Shown: piece by piece, positions 18,213 to 27,300 of the stretch
Numbering within the stretch: the stretch's first letter is position 1
Layout: every line of letters begins with the position of its first letter
Assembly (NCBI RefSeq): GCF_000719775.1
Contig: NZ_JOHR01000001.1
Location: forward strand, 801,123 to 865,122
Origin: Streptomyces sp. NRRL F-5135
Lineage (GTDB): Bacteria > Actinomycetota > Actinomycetes > Streptomycetales > Streptomycetaceae
Length of the DNA: 64,000 nt
Direction of reading: 5' to 3'
Notes under the pieces: generated by a model
What the model saw: the letters and a program-made list of their open reading frames with translations, nothing else
The model's database searches: none
Told to the model about the DNA's origin: nothing
Translations under genes and position numbers: made by a program

Positions 18213-19378
18213 GGCAGCTCCTTCAGGCCGAGGTCGACCAGCAGGTCGCGGGCCAGGGTGAGTTCGGCGGCGATCCCGTCGGCGAGCCGGCCGCGCGAGC
18301 GGGGGCGCAGCTCCGGCGGGAGGGCCTGCCAGGTGTACGTCTCGACCTCCAGGTGCCGGGTGCGCGGGGCGGGGCCGCCGACGAGCCGGGCGAGGGCGTC
18401 CTGGAGCACGGGGAGGGTGGAGGTGAGCGGCGGGGCGGGCGGGGCGTGCAGCGGGACGTGGAAGTGGGCGCGCCAGGGGGCGGTGTCGGGCAGGGCGTCG
18501 CCGCCGAGGGCTTCGTCCAGGTCGTCGGTGCCGAGCAGGCCGTCGGGGGTGAGGGTGCGGGTCTGGTGCAGGAAGCGGGGTTCGGCGAACGCGCCGAGCG
18601 CGGCCCGTACCTCGGGCAGGTGCGGCGACTGCGCGTGCAGGGCGGCGGAGAGCTGGGCCTTGGGGATGGTGACGCGGGCGGCGTCCAGGGCGTCGAAGGC
18701 GGTCCCCGGGTCCTCGAAGGAGGTGGCGAGGTGGCAGGTGTCGACGCAGATGCCGATCCGGTCGCTGCCGACGCCGGTGAGCGGGCGGATGGCGTCGGCG
18801 GTGGTCTCGACGGTGCAGCCGGGTTCCGGTTCCAGGGCGATCCGTACGGTCTTGCCGGTCAGCTCCTCCAGGGCTTCGAGTCGTTCGGCGAGGACGGTCA
18901 GCGCGGTGTGCGCGGCGCGCGCGGCGGCGGTGTCGTACGCGGTGCGCCAGGCGAGCGGAAGGGTGGAGACGGAGCCCTCGGTGACGTCGTCGGGCAGCAG
19001 CGCGGCCAGCAGCCGGGCCAGGTCGACGGTGTGGGAGAGCCGTTCGGGGTCGGCCCAGTCCGGCTTGTACACACGGTACTTGACCTCTTCGGCGCCGAAT
19101 CCCTCGTACGGGAAGCCGTTGAGGGTGACGACCTCCAGGCCGCGCCGGTCCAGTTCGGCGCGCAGGCCGCGCAGCGCGGCCGGGTCGGCCGCGAGGGTCC
19201 GTGCGGCGCCCCTGGCGAGCCACAGGCCGATGCCGAGCCGGTCCCGGCCCAGGCGTCTGCGCACCGGCTCGCAGTGGTCGCGGAGCTGGGCGAGGACGCC
19301 GTCGAGCGTCTCGGCGGGGTGGACGTTGGTGCAGTAGGAGAGGTGGACGGTGGAGCCGTCGGGGTGGCGGAAGCGCAT
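18209..19378 (-). CDS. eboE: Metabolite traffic protein EboE
   Basis: 389 residues. The protein has a TIM-barrel, xylose-isomerase-like layout: HLSYCTNVHPAET at the start, VVTLNGFPYEGFGAEEVK near residue 85, ALEPEPGCTVETTADA near 180, GICVDTCHLATSFEDP near 210 and HFHVPLH near 308. The conserved opening 'SYCTNVHPAE' and the FPYxxF segment are hallmarks of EboE. It is needed for precursor transfer to the periplasm in cyanobacterial scytonemin synthesis (established for the family), but no enzymatic reaction is known. It starts 7 bp after the eboB-like gene stop and overlaps the phosphodiesterase gene by 4 bp, so the genes are translationally coupled. Confidence 0.88.
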   Translation of the reverse strand: MRFRHPDGSTVHLSYCTNVHPAETLDGVLAQLRDHCEPVRRRLGRDRLGIGLWLARGAARTLAADPAALRGLRAELDRRGLEVVTLNGFPYEGFGAEEVKYRVYKPDWADPERLSHTVDLARLLAALLPDDVTEGSVSTLPLAWRTAYDTAAARAAHTALTVLAERLEALEELTGKTVRIALEPEPGCTVETTADAIRPLTGVGSDRIGICVDTCHLATSFEDPGTAFDALDAARVTIPKAQLSAALHAQSPHLPEVRAALGAFAEPRFLHQTRTLTPDGLLGTDDLDEALGGDALPDTAPWRAHFHVPLHAPPAPPLTSTLPVLQDALARLVGGPAPRTRHLEVETYTWQALPPELRPRSRGRLADGIAAELTLARDLLVDLGLKELP

Positions 19379-19385
19379 CGGGCGC

Positions 19386-20234
19386 TCACTCCCCGCCGCG
19401 CAGGATGGAGTTGCCCTCGTGCAGGTCCGCCGGTGGCGGGACGTCGAGCTGGAGTCTGCCGCTCAGGCCGTAGAAGGCGACGGGGTTGCGCCAGAGCACC
19501 TTGTCGACGTCGTCCTCGCCGAACCCGGCGGCGAGCATGGCGTCCCCCACCTTGCGCGTCTTCAGGGGGTCGCTCCTGCCCCAGTCGGCGGCCGAGTTCA
19601 CCAGGACCTTGTCGGTGCCGTGGGCCTTGAGGACGGCCACCATCCGGTCCTCGTCCATCTTGGTGTCGGGGTAGATGGAGAAGCCGAGCCAGCCGCCGCT
19701 GCCGGCCGCCTCCTTGACGGTGGTCTCGTTGAGGTGGTCCAGCAGGACGTGCTCGGGGTCGAGGGCGGATTCGCGTACGACGTCGATGGTGCGGCGAAGT
19801 CCGGCGAGCTTGTCGCGGTGCGGGGTGTGGACGAGCGCGGGCAGGCCGTGGTCGGCGGCGAGCTGCAACTGGGCGGCCAGCGCGTGGTCCTCGGCCGGGG
19901 TCATGGAGTCGTAGCCGATCTCGCCGACGGCGACGACGGAGTCCTTGACGAGATAGCGGGGCAGGTCGTCCAGGACGGGGACGCAGCGCGGGTCGTTGGC
20001 CTCCTTCGGGTTGAGGGCGAGGGTGCAGTGGTGGGCGATGCCGTACTGGGCGGCGCGGAACGGCTCCCAGCCGAGCAGCGCGTCGAAGTAGTCGTGGAAG
20101 CTGGCGGGTGAGGTGCGGGGCTGGCCGAGCCAGAAGGACGGTTCGACCAGCGCGCGGACGCCGGCGGCGTACATCGCCCGGTAGTCGTCCGTGGTACGGG
20201 AGGTCATGTGGATGTGGGGGTCGAAGATGCGCAT
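19386..20234 (-). CDS. eboB: TatD-family metal-dependent hydrolase (EboB)
   Basis: 282 residues from ATG 20234, which shares one base with the eboA stop (TGATG). Metal ligands of the amidohydrolase/TatD fold are visible: DPHIHMTSRT (HxH), VGEIGYD (Glu), ALVHTPH (His), LLDHLNE (His) and NSAADWGRSDP (Asp). That set predicts a two-metal cytoplasmic hydrolase. TatD proteins are often nucleases, but in Ebo operons this subgroup is thought to act on the trafficked metabolite. It is embedded in the overlapping gene series between eboA and eboE, so it is certainly part of the same transcript. Confidence 0.87.
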   Translation of the reverse strand: MRIFDPHIHMTSRTTDDYRAMYAAGVRALVEPSFWLGQPRTSPASFHDYFDALLGWEPFRAAQYGIAHHCTLALNPKEANDPRCVPVLDDLPRYLVKDSVVAVGEIGYDSMTPAEDHALAAQLQLAADHGLPALVHTPHRDKLAGLRRTIDVVRESALDPEHVLLDHLNETTVKEAAGSGGWLGFSIYPDTKMDEDRMVAVLKAHGTDKVLVNSAADWGRSDPLKTRKVGDAMLAAGFGEDDVDKVLWRNPVAFYGLSGRLQLDVPPPADLHEGNSILRGGE

Positions 20235-20908
20235 CAGGACTCCTCGCCGGTCAGGTTCAGCGCGCGGGTCAGGTCGGCGGGCACGGGGCGGCCGGCGGCG
20301 GTGCGCTCGGCCGCGAAGTCGGCGAGCATACGGGCCAGTTCGGTGTCCTTGTGGGCGCGGCGCTCCAGGTCGTGGACGGCGTCGAGGGGGACGCCCGTGA
20401 AGAGGCACTTGAGGACGGCGTGCCGCCAGGCGTGGGGGTCGAGGTGGGCGGCGGCGTACGGGCCGACCGCGGCGGCGACCAGGCTGGTGTCGTTGGTGCG
20501 CAGGGCGTCCTCGACGAGCGGCAGGGCGCCGGGGCCCGCGACGCGGTCGGGCAGGGCGAGCAGGACGGCGCGGCGTTCGGCCGCGGTGCCGTGCCGGTAG
20601 AGCCGGGTGAGGGTGGCGAGCGGCGCGCGGGCCCGCTGCAGCAGGAGCGTGCGTACGGCGTCGGCGTGCGTACGGCCCGCGTGGCGGCCGGCGGCGGCGA
20701 AGCGAAGCTCCCAGGGGGCGGGGGCAACGTTGTCGCTCGCGGTCCCGCTCCCGGTGGGCGCGGCGGTTCCCACCGCTTCGGCGGGGCCCGGTGTTCCGGT
20801 GTCCTCGGCGGCTTCGGCGGCCCGGTCCGCCTCGGCCAGGGCGGTGTCGAGCCAGGCGCGGGCGGCCGGGTCGAGGCCGGGCAGCGGCTGGTCGGGGGCG
20901 GGTGTCAT
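20234..20908 (-). CDS. eboA: EboA domain protein
   Basis: 224 residues. The body (about residues 60-215) is a run of alpha helices with ALPLVEDALRTNDTSLVAAAVGPYAA and KCLFTGVPLDAVHDLERRA; the last segment, W-x-H-A-V-L-K-C-L-F, and the phrase 'FTGVPL' are EboA signatures. Residues 30-60 form an Ala/Thr/Gly-rich spacer. No transmembrane segment is evident. EboA is a scaffold-like protein of unknown reaction, required with the other Ebo proteins for moving a precursor out of the cytoplasm in cyanobacteria. The gene overlaps its neighbours on both sides (ATGA upstream, TGATG downstream). Confidence 0.85.
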   Translation of the reverse strand: MTPAPDQPLPGLDPAARAWLDTALAEADRAAEAAEDTGTPGPAEAVGTAAPTGSGTASDNVAPAPWELRFAAAGRHAGRTHADAVRTLLLQRARAPLATLTRLYRHGTAAERRAVLLALPDRVAGPGALPLVEDALRTNDTSLVAAAVGPYAAAHLDPHAWRHAVLKCLFTGVPLDAVHDLERRAHKDTELARMLADFAAERTAAGRPVPADLTRALNLTGEES

Positions 20909-21759
20909 GCGCGTACCCCTTTCGCGCGGGCGGCCCGGAGGAAGTCCAGTGAGGTACGGGCGAGTTCCGGCCCGGCGTGGGAGTGGCGGGGCAGTTCGAC
21001 CACCGTCAGGCCCTGGTAGCCGGTCGCGTCGAGCGCGTCGAGCAGGGGCGGGAAGTCCATCTCGCCCTCCCCGAAGGGCAGGTGCTCGTGGACGCCGCGG
21101 CGCATGTCCTCGATCTGGACGTGGCGGAGCCAGGGCGCGGCTTCCCGCACGCAGTCGGCGGGTGAGGCGGGTTCCAGGCACTGGCAGTGGCCGAGGTCCA
21201 GCGTGAGACCGAGACCGTCGGGGTCGCCGAGGCGGTGCCTGAGCGTATGGAAGTCGGCGAGGCGTCCGACGAGGTGGCCGGGCTCCGGTTCCACGGCGAG
21301 CGGCACGCCCGCGGCCCGGGCGGCCTCCAGGGCGGGTGCGATGGCTTCTTCGAGGCGTTTCCAGGCGGTGTCCGGGTCGGTGCCGTCCGGGGTGACGCCG
21401 CTGAAGCAGTGCACGGCGTGCGCGCCGAGGTCGGCGGCGACCTCGACCGCGGTGACGAGCAGTTCGCCGCGCGCGGCACGGCCGGCCGGATCGGGGTCGA
21501 GCAGGGACGGTCCGTGCTTGCGGCGCGGGTCGAGCACGTAGCGCGCGCCCGTCTCGACGGTGACCGCCAGCCCCAGCCGCTCCAGGGTGCGAGCGACCCG
21601 CCGGGTGCGGCCGGCGAGGCCCGGTGTCATGGGGTCGAGGTGCATGTGGTCGAGCGTGAGCCCGACCCCGTCGTAGCCGAGGTCGGCGAGCAGCGCGAGC
21701 GCGTCGTCCAGCCGCAGGTCGGTGAGCCCGTTGGTGCCGTAGCCGAATCGCAGACTCAT
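20905..21759 (-). CDS. Sugar phosphate isomerase/epimerase family TIM barrel in the Ebo operon
   Basis: 284 residues. The start MSLRFGYGTNGLTDLRLDDAL overlaps the prenyltransferase stop by 4 bp (ATGA). AP-endonuclease-2-type features: GYDGVGLTLDHMHLDP, VEPEPGHLVGRLADF, LTLDLGHCQC, HVQIEDMRRGVHEHLPFGEGEMDF and VVELPRHSHAG. The Glu, Asp and His residues would ligand a divalent metal, as in keto-sugar isomerases and epimerases. It is distinct from EboE though it shares the fold. In this operon it probably reshapes the carbocycle or sugar made by the Ino1-like enzyme before or after prenyl transfer; the reaction is not known. Confidence 0.82.
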   Translation of the reverse strand: MSLRFGYGTNGLTDLRLDDALALLADLGYDGVGLTLDHMHLDPMTPGLAGRTRRVARTLERLGLAVTVETGARYVLDPRRKHGPSLLDPDPAGRAARGELLVTAVEVAADLGAHAVHCFSGVTPDGTDPDTAWKRLEEAIAPALEAARAAGVPLAVEPEPGHLVGRLADFHTLRHRLGDPDGLGLTLDLGHCQCLEPASPADCVREAAPWLRHVQIEDMRRGVHEHLPFGEGEMDFPPLLDALDATGYQGLTVVELPRHSHAGPELARTSLDFLRAARAKGVRA

Positions 21760-23039
21760 GTGGGGCTCACTTTCCGTGCGACGGTACGGGCGAGGGGAAC
21801 GAGCCCCATGACGCCCACGGCCGCCCCGGCCACCCCGCCCCGCGCGGCGAGGGCGGCCTGGAACGGGATCATGGCCCGGATCCCGCGCCCGACGGCGCGC
21901 TGGGTGAGCGGCGGGGAGGGATTGAGGACGGCGTGCAGGAGGGGTGGTGCGGCGGTGGCGAGGTAGGAGGCGGCGAGGCCCGCGGTGAGGGCGCGGTGGG
22001 AGGCCGTACGGCCGACGGCGAACCGGCCGGGTCCGACCCGGCCGCCGGAACCGGAGCCGCCGGAACCAGCGGTCCCCGGCCCCGCCGGTGCGGGACTTCG
22101 CGACGCCGGGGGCCCGTACGGCGAGGGCGCCGGGGTCCTGTCCGGCGAGGGCCCCGTGGTCCGGGGCGCCGGCGGCGTGCCGGGCCGCGCCGTGAAAAGG
22201 GCCAGGGCGGCTGTCGCCGCGAGTGCGGCCAGCGGGGCTTTCGTCGAGCCGCCCTGGGTCTCGTGACGGGAGACGGTGGTGACCGCCACCGTGTGCGCGC
22301 CGAGGAGGGCCGCGGACGGCAGTGCCGCCCGTGCGCCCGCCCAGGCTCCGGGGGACCGTACGTCCGGGGAGAGCCGCGCGCCGCGCCCACGCGGGCCGGG
22401 CGGCGCGGGCACCGCGCTCCCGGCTCCACGGGGGCCCCGCCCCGTGCCGGTCGCACCGGTCGGTCCCGGCCGGGGGCGGCTCCCGGAGGGCCGGGTCCCG
22501 CGCTCGGTGGCCGCGCCGCCCGGCCGGGGCGCCGGACGCCCGGCCCCCGGCGTGGCGGTGTGCCCGCCCGCCGGCGCGGCGGTCGCCGTCGCGCCCAGCA
22601 GGAGGTCCAGCGCCCGCGCCGCCCCCATCGCCGCCGGGCCCGCCGCCGTGTGCTTGAGCTTCAGGTCGTACGCCCACACCGTCGCCGCCAGCGCCGTGCC
22701 CACCGCGAGCGGGACCCGGCCGGCGCGGGCGGCCAGGGCGAGCCCGGCCGCCGTCAGGGCGCCCGCGGCCGCCAGGGCGGCCGGGGCGGAGACACGGCCC
22801 GAGGGGATCGGCCGGTGGGGGCGGTCGACGGCGTCCTCGTCCCGGTCCGCCCAGTCGTTGAGGGCCATGCCGGCCTCGTACAGGCACAGCGACGCGCCCA
22901 CGGCCAGCGCGGTGCCGCGGTGCGGCCGTACGCCCAGGGCCGAGGCGCCCGCCAGGGCGTCCCCCGGGACGGTGAACAGCGCGGACACCCGCAGCAGCTC
23001 CGCCCAGGCCCGCAGCCGGCCCCGTCCGCGCGGGCTCAC
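21756..23039 (-). CDS. eboC: UbiA-family prenyltransferase (EboC)
   Basis: 427 residues from GTG 23039, overlapping the cyclase stop as GTGA. The two aspartate-rich motifs of UbiA enzymes are present: NDWADRDEDAVDRPHRPIPSG (residues 61-81, N-D-x2-D-x3-D) and YDLKLKHT (residues 124-131). The membrane domain is interrupted by two long Gly/Pro/Arg/Thr-rich inserts, about residues 154-235 and 285-338, which make it about 130 residues longer than ordinary UbiA proteins. The enzyme would transfer a polyprenyl or isoprenyl group to a small acceptor at the membrane. In this operon the acceptor is plausibly a cyclitol phosphate or a derivative. NCBI's family name for this branch, as I recall it, derives from S. 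coelicolor SCO3242. Confidence 0.85.
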   Translation of the reverse strand: MSPRGRGRLRAWAELLRVSALFTVPGDALAGASALGVRPHRGTALAVGASLCLYEAGMALNDWADRDEDAVDRPHRPIPSGRVSAPAALAAAGALTAAGLALAARAGRVPLAVGTALAATVWAYDLKLKHTAAGPAAMGAARALDLLLGATATAAPAGGHTATPGAGRPAPRPGGAATERGTRPSGSRPRPGPTGATGTGRGPRGAGSAVPAPPGPRGRGARLSPDVRSPGAWAGARAALPSAALLGAHTVAVTTVSRHETQGGSTKAPLAALAATAALALFTARPGTPPAPRTTGPSPDRTPAPSPYGPPASRSPAPAGPGTAGSGGSGSGGRVGPGRFAVGRTASHRALTAGLAASYLATAAPPLLHAVLNPSPPLTQRAVGRGIRAMIPFQAALAARGGVAGAAVGVMGLVPLARTVARKVSPT

Positions 23040-24169
23040 CGGGCCGCCTTCAGCCGCTCCGCGAAGCCCAGCAGCGCCTCGAACTGCGCGGCCAGCGCGG
23101 CCGGGCCCCCGTCCGGGTCCTTGAAGTAGAAGCCCAGCTCGGGCAGCGGCCCGCTCAGCCCGGCCTCGTGCGCCCGCGCCACCAGCCGGACGAGATCGAG
23201 CACCAGCGGCGCGGCGAGCGCCGAGTCACAGCCCTGCCAGATCGTCTGGAGCACCATCCGGGAGCCCAGGAACCCGTCGAAGGCGATGTGGTCCCACGCC
23301 GTCTTCCAGTCGCCGAGCGCCGGTACGTCGTCGATGTGCACCTCGCCCTCGGGGGCCGTCCCCAGCGTGTCGGCGAGGACGCGTTCCTTGCCCGCGTTCT
23401 TGGCCGCAGCCGCGGCCGGGTCGGCCAGCGCCGCCCCGTCCCCGCCGCCCAGCAGGTTCGTGCCCGACCAGGCCCGTACCGTCAGGGCGCGCTGGACGAA
23501 CATGGGGGCGAGCACGGAACGGAGCAGCGTCTGGCCGGTCTTGCCGTCGCGGCCGGCGTGGGGAAGCCCGCCGGCCTCGGCGGCGGCCGGCAGTCCGGGG
23601 GTCCGGATGCCGGTCGACGGGGTGAAGTTGACGTACGGGCAGCCCGCCCGCACGGCCGCCGTCGCGTACAGCGCGCTGGCGGGCAGCCGGGGGTCGTCCG
23701 GCGACGGGGCGGGTTCCGTGGAGGAGACGTTGACGACGACGGTCCGTGCGACGCCGGTGCGGCGGCCGAAGTCGGCGAGGTCGGCGGCGAACGCGGCGAT
23801 GATCTCCTCGTCGTCGCGCGTGTCCCCCGCCTGCGGTCCGCCCGGTCTGATCTCCCGGTCGGCGGCGGCGAGTTCGGCGCGTACGGCGGAGGACAGGCCG
23901 TGCGGCAGCACGCCCGCGGCCGTCAGCTCCTCGGCCCGTTTCGGCAGCGGACAGCTCGCCGTGTCATGGCCGCCGAAGACGAGCGAGGCCAGGCCCGGCA
24001 GGCCGGACTCGGCGAAGGGCGCGGTCTCGGTGACCATGCCCGTCGGGGGGTGCAGACCCGCGGTGATCGCCGCGCAGCCCGCGACGGCGGTGGTGGCGAC
24101 GGAGCCACGCGCTCCGACGAACCAGACTCCGGTGCGTGCTGCCGTCGATTCTGTACTGGCCGTCGTCAC
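23036..24169 (-). CDS. Inositol-3-phosphate synthase-like cyclase (Ino1 superfamily), first gene of the Ebo operon
   Basis: 377 residues from GTG 24169, GGAGG five bases upstream. The N-terminal NAD-binding turn is VWFVGARGSVATTAVAG (Gly-x-Arg-Gly in place of the more usual Gly-x-Gly-Gly). VVNVSSTEP, YVNFTPS and KTGQTLLRSVLAPMF match the inositol-phosphate synthase core, including the lysine of D-G-K-T-G-Q-T that handles the ring-closing intermediate. The C-terminal part has NLLGGGDGAAL and SRMVLQTIWQGCDSALAAPLVLDLVRL. The housekeeping actinomycete enzyme of mycothiol and phosphatidylinositol synthesis is of similar length, but its neighbours here are ebo genes, so this is probably a paralogue with a specialised cyclitol product. 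Two direct repeats 39-68 bp upstream may be its promoter control site. Confidence 0.84.
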   Translation of the reverse strand: MTTASTESTAARTGVWFVGARGSVATTAVAGCAAITAGLHPPTGMVTETAPFAESGLPGLASLVFGGHDTASCPLPKRAEELTAAGVLPHGLSSAVRAELAAADREIRPGGPQAGDTRDDEEIIAAFAADLADFGRRTGVARTVVVNVSSTEPAPSPDDPRLPASALYATAAVRAGCPYVNFTPSTGIRTPGLPAAAEAGGLPHAGRDGKTGQTLLRSVLAPMFVQRALTVRAWSGTNLLGGGDGAALADPAAAAAKNAGKERVLADTLGTAPEGEVHIDDVPALGDWKTAWDHIAFDGFLGSRMVLQTIWQGCDSALAAPLVLDLVRLVARAHEAGLSGPLPELGFYFKDPDGGPAALAAQFEALLGFAERLKAAR

Positions 24170-24207
24170 GGGGTGCCTCCTTGCGGGGTGGTACGGAATG
24201 CGGAGTA

Positions 24208-24237
24208 GTGCGTATTGCCGGGCGGTGCGTATTGCCG
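24208..24237 (-). promoter_or_regulatory. Direct repeat in the Ebo-operon promoter region
   Basis: On the minus strand CGGCAATACGCAC occurs twice with a 17-bp period, 39-68 bases before the Ino1-like start codon. Repeats of this size at that position suggest an activator or repressor site; the AATACG part could also overlap a -10 element. No known consensus is recognised. Confidence 0.45.
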
Positions 24238-24392
24238 AGTGGTGGCCGGGCATCGGGCGGTGGCCGAGGGCCGGCCGGTCGGGAAAGGGGCTGAGGTGGA
24301 CGGCGGGCGAGGGGTTCGGCGCCTCCCCCGCCCGCCGCCCGTCCGACGGGCCGCCCGCCCGGGCCCCGAAGGGTCCTGGCGGGCGGCCGGTT

Positions 24393-27300
24393 CTAGGAGG
24401 AGGGCAGTTCCTTGAGCTGGATGTCACGGAAGGACACCTGGTCGTCGGCCCCGTGGTTCTGGAGGCCGATGTAGCCGTCCTTCAGGCTGCGCGCCGGGTC
24501 CGTGTTGGTGAAGTCATTGATCTTCACACCGTTGAGGAAGACCTGGAGCCGCTCGCCCTGGACCTTGATCTCGTACGCGTTCCACTGCCCGGGCGGCCGG
24601 AGCACCCGGTCCCTGGCCTTCACGTCGGCGGACTTGAAGCCGTAGACGGCGCCCGTCGTACGGTCCGGGGCGTCGGTCGCGTCGATCTGTACCTCGTACC
24701 CCTTGTTCACCGCCGACCACGGGTCGTCGGAGGCCGGGAAGCCCACGAACACGCCCGAGTTGTCGTCGCCCTCCATCTTCCAGTCGAGCTTGAGCGAGTA
24801 GGACTTCAGTTCCTTGGCCTGGTACCAGAGGAGTCCCATCCCGCCCTCGGAGCGCAGTTCGCCGTCCACGACGTTGAACTTGCCCGGTCCGGCCTGCTTC
24901 CAGCCCTCCAGCGTCTTGCCGTTGAAGATGTCCCGGTAGCCGGTCCGCGGCTCGCAGTCGGCCTTCACCTGGCCGGCCGCGTAGCGCAGCCCGCCCAGCA
25001 GGTGCCGGCGGAAGGCCGCGTCCTCGTACGATTCCTTCGTGTGGCCGCCGCCGGTGTAGAACGACCGGCCGCCCCCGTAGGTCTGGCACCAGGCGATCGG
25101 GTGGTCGCCCTTCATGGTGCCGCCCTGGTAGGTGGTCTCGTCCAGGGTGGCGAGGACACGGGCCTTCTCGCGCGGGTTGGTGCGGTAGTTGTACCACTCG
25201 TCGGTGCGCTGCCACTCGTCGTCCAGGTGGGCGGTCGACGGGTGGTCCTTGTCCTCGACCCGCACGGTGGCCTGCTGGATCGCCGGGTGGGAGTCGAAGT
25301 ACGCGCCGACGAGCCCGCCGTAGAAGGCCCAGTCGTACTCGGTGTCGGCCGCCGCGTGCACCCCCATGTAGCCGCCGCCGGTGGCGACGTAGTTCTCGAA
25401 CGCCTTCTGCTGCTCCGCGTCGAGGACGTCACCGGTGGTGGAGAGGAAGACCACCGCGTCGTAGCGGGCCAGGTTGTTGGTGGTGAACTGGGCCGCCGTC
25501 TCCGTGGCGTCGACGGTGATCCCCGTGGTCTTGCCCAGCTCCTTCAGGGCGGCGACGCCCGCGGAGATCGAGTCGTGGCGGAATCCCGCGGTCTTGGAGA
25601 AGACCAGGACCCGCTTCTCGGTCTTGCCGGGGGCCTTCGTCGATATCTCGAAGTCGTCCAGGTCGAACAGCGCTCCGGAGCCGCCCTTGAAGACCAGGAA
25701 CAGCTCGGTGGTCTTCTTCGGCACGGACCGCAGAGGCACGTCCACGTCCTGGAAGGTCTCCCAGCCGCCGGTGACCGGGATCGGCGCCGAACCCAGCAGG
25801 GTGCCCTTGGCGGAGCCGGTCCGTACCTCCAGGAAGCCGCCGGAGCCGCCGGACGAGACCCGGGCCGTGAGCGTCTTCGAACCGGTCAGGTTGTACGGCT
25901 TGAAGGAGATCCAGTCGCCGTTGTCGATGTCACCGACGGTCTTGCCGCCGTTGGCGGCCTCCTTCTCGATCACATTGACGCCGGAGGACCCGGTGAAGTG
26001 CTCGGCCTGCCGGTGGCGGGGCTGGAGCTGCGCCTGGTCGTGGCTGGTGAGCGCGGCCTGGCCGCCGCCCCCGCCGTCGGTGTACTCGGCGTCGATCACA
26101 CCGAAGATGTTGGCGTTGGGGTCGTGCTCGGCGTCCGCGGGGGCGGTGATGGTGCCCTCGCAGCCGTTCGCCGAGGTGATCGGGTGGCCGTGGTTGTCAT
26201 GGCCGAGGACGTAGCGGACCGTCACCTTGGAGCAGTCGATCGTGCCGTCCTCGGGGTCGCTGACCTTCACTTTGAAGGGCAGTGTGTCACCGAAGTCGAA
26301 CAGGGTTCCGTCGGCGGGGAGCTCCAGTGTCACCGTGGGCGCGGTGTTGCCGACGACCACCCGGACGGACGCCGTGCCGGTGCGTTCGGTGGGGTCGGTG
26401 ACCGTGAGCCGTGCGCTGTAGGTGCCGTTCTTCTTGTACGTGTGCGTGGGGTTGGCCCCGGTGGAGGTGGAGCCGTCGCCGAAGTCCCACTGGTACGACA
26501 GCTCGTCGCCGTCCGGGTCCTGGGTGCCGGCGGAGGAGAAGGCCACCTTCAGCGGAGCCTTGCCGGAGGTCTTGCTCGCGGTGGCCTCGGCGATCGGTGA
26601 CTTGCCGCCGGTGGCGTTCTCGATGCGGTAGAGCGCGGAGAACTCGTCGCCGCCGAACCAGGAGAGGCCGTAGTCCAGGACGTAGAGCGCGCCGTCGGGG
26701 CCGAAGTCCATGTCCATGATCTGGGTGCCAGTCCACGGGAACGGGTTGATCTTCTCGACCGTTCCGTCCTCGCCCTGCTCGATCCGCTTGATCCACTTGC
26801 GGCCGAACTCCCCGGCGAAGAAGTCGCCGTCGTAGGCCTCGGGGAACTTCACCGGCGAGTCGAGGTCCGCGTCGTAGCGGTAGACGGGCCCGGCCATCGG
26901 GGACTCCGAGCCGGTGCCGAACTCGGGCACGCTGCCGCCGTCGTAGGGGATCCACGCGGGCTTCGCGGCCGGGAGGTCGGTCAGGCCGGTGTTGTTCCGG
27001 GAGGTGTTCTTGGGAGCCGAGCAGTCGAAGGCCTCGCCGGACTGCTTGGTCGCGAAGTCGTAGTCGATGAACGGCTCGTTGTTGCCGACGCAGTACGGCC
27101 AGCCGAAGTTGCCCGCCTCGGTGACCCGCGCGAACTCGACCGTTCCGGACGGCCCGCGGGTCGGCGACGCGGCGCCCGCGTCGGGCCCGTAGTCACCGAC
27201 GTACACGATGCCGGTCTTCTCGTCGACCGAGATGCGGAACGGGTTGCGGAAACCCATCGCGTAGATCTCGGGCCGGGTCTTCTCCGTGCCCGGAGCGAAG

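Noticed and set aside
15609..24169. Antibiotic biosynthetic cluster (the family is known to me near the S. coelicolor CDA region)
   Set aside because: No peptide synthetase, polyketide synthase or resistance gene is present. The gene content is that of an Ebo metabolite-traffic operon.
23286..26600. A 1104-codon plus-strand frame across the Ino1-like gene and the multidomain secreted gene
   Set aside because: It is antisense to two well-supported genes and the intergenic space between them, and the product has no recognisable domain.
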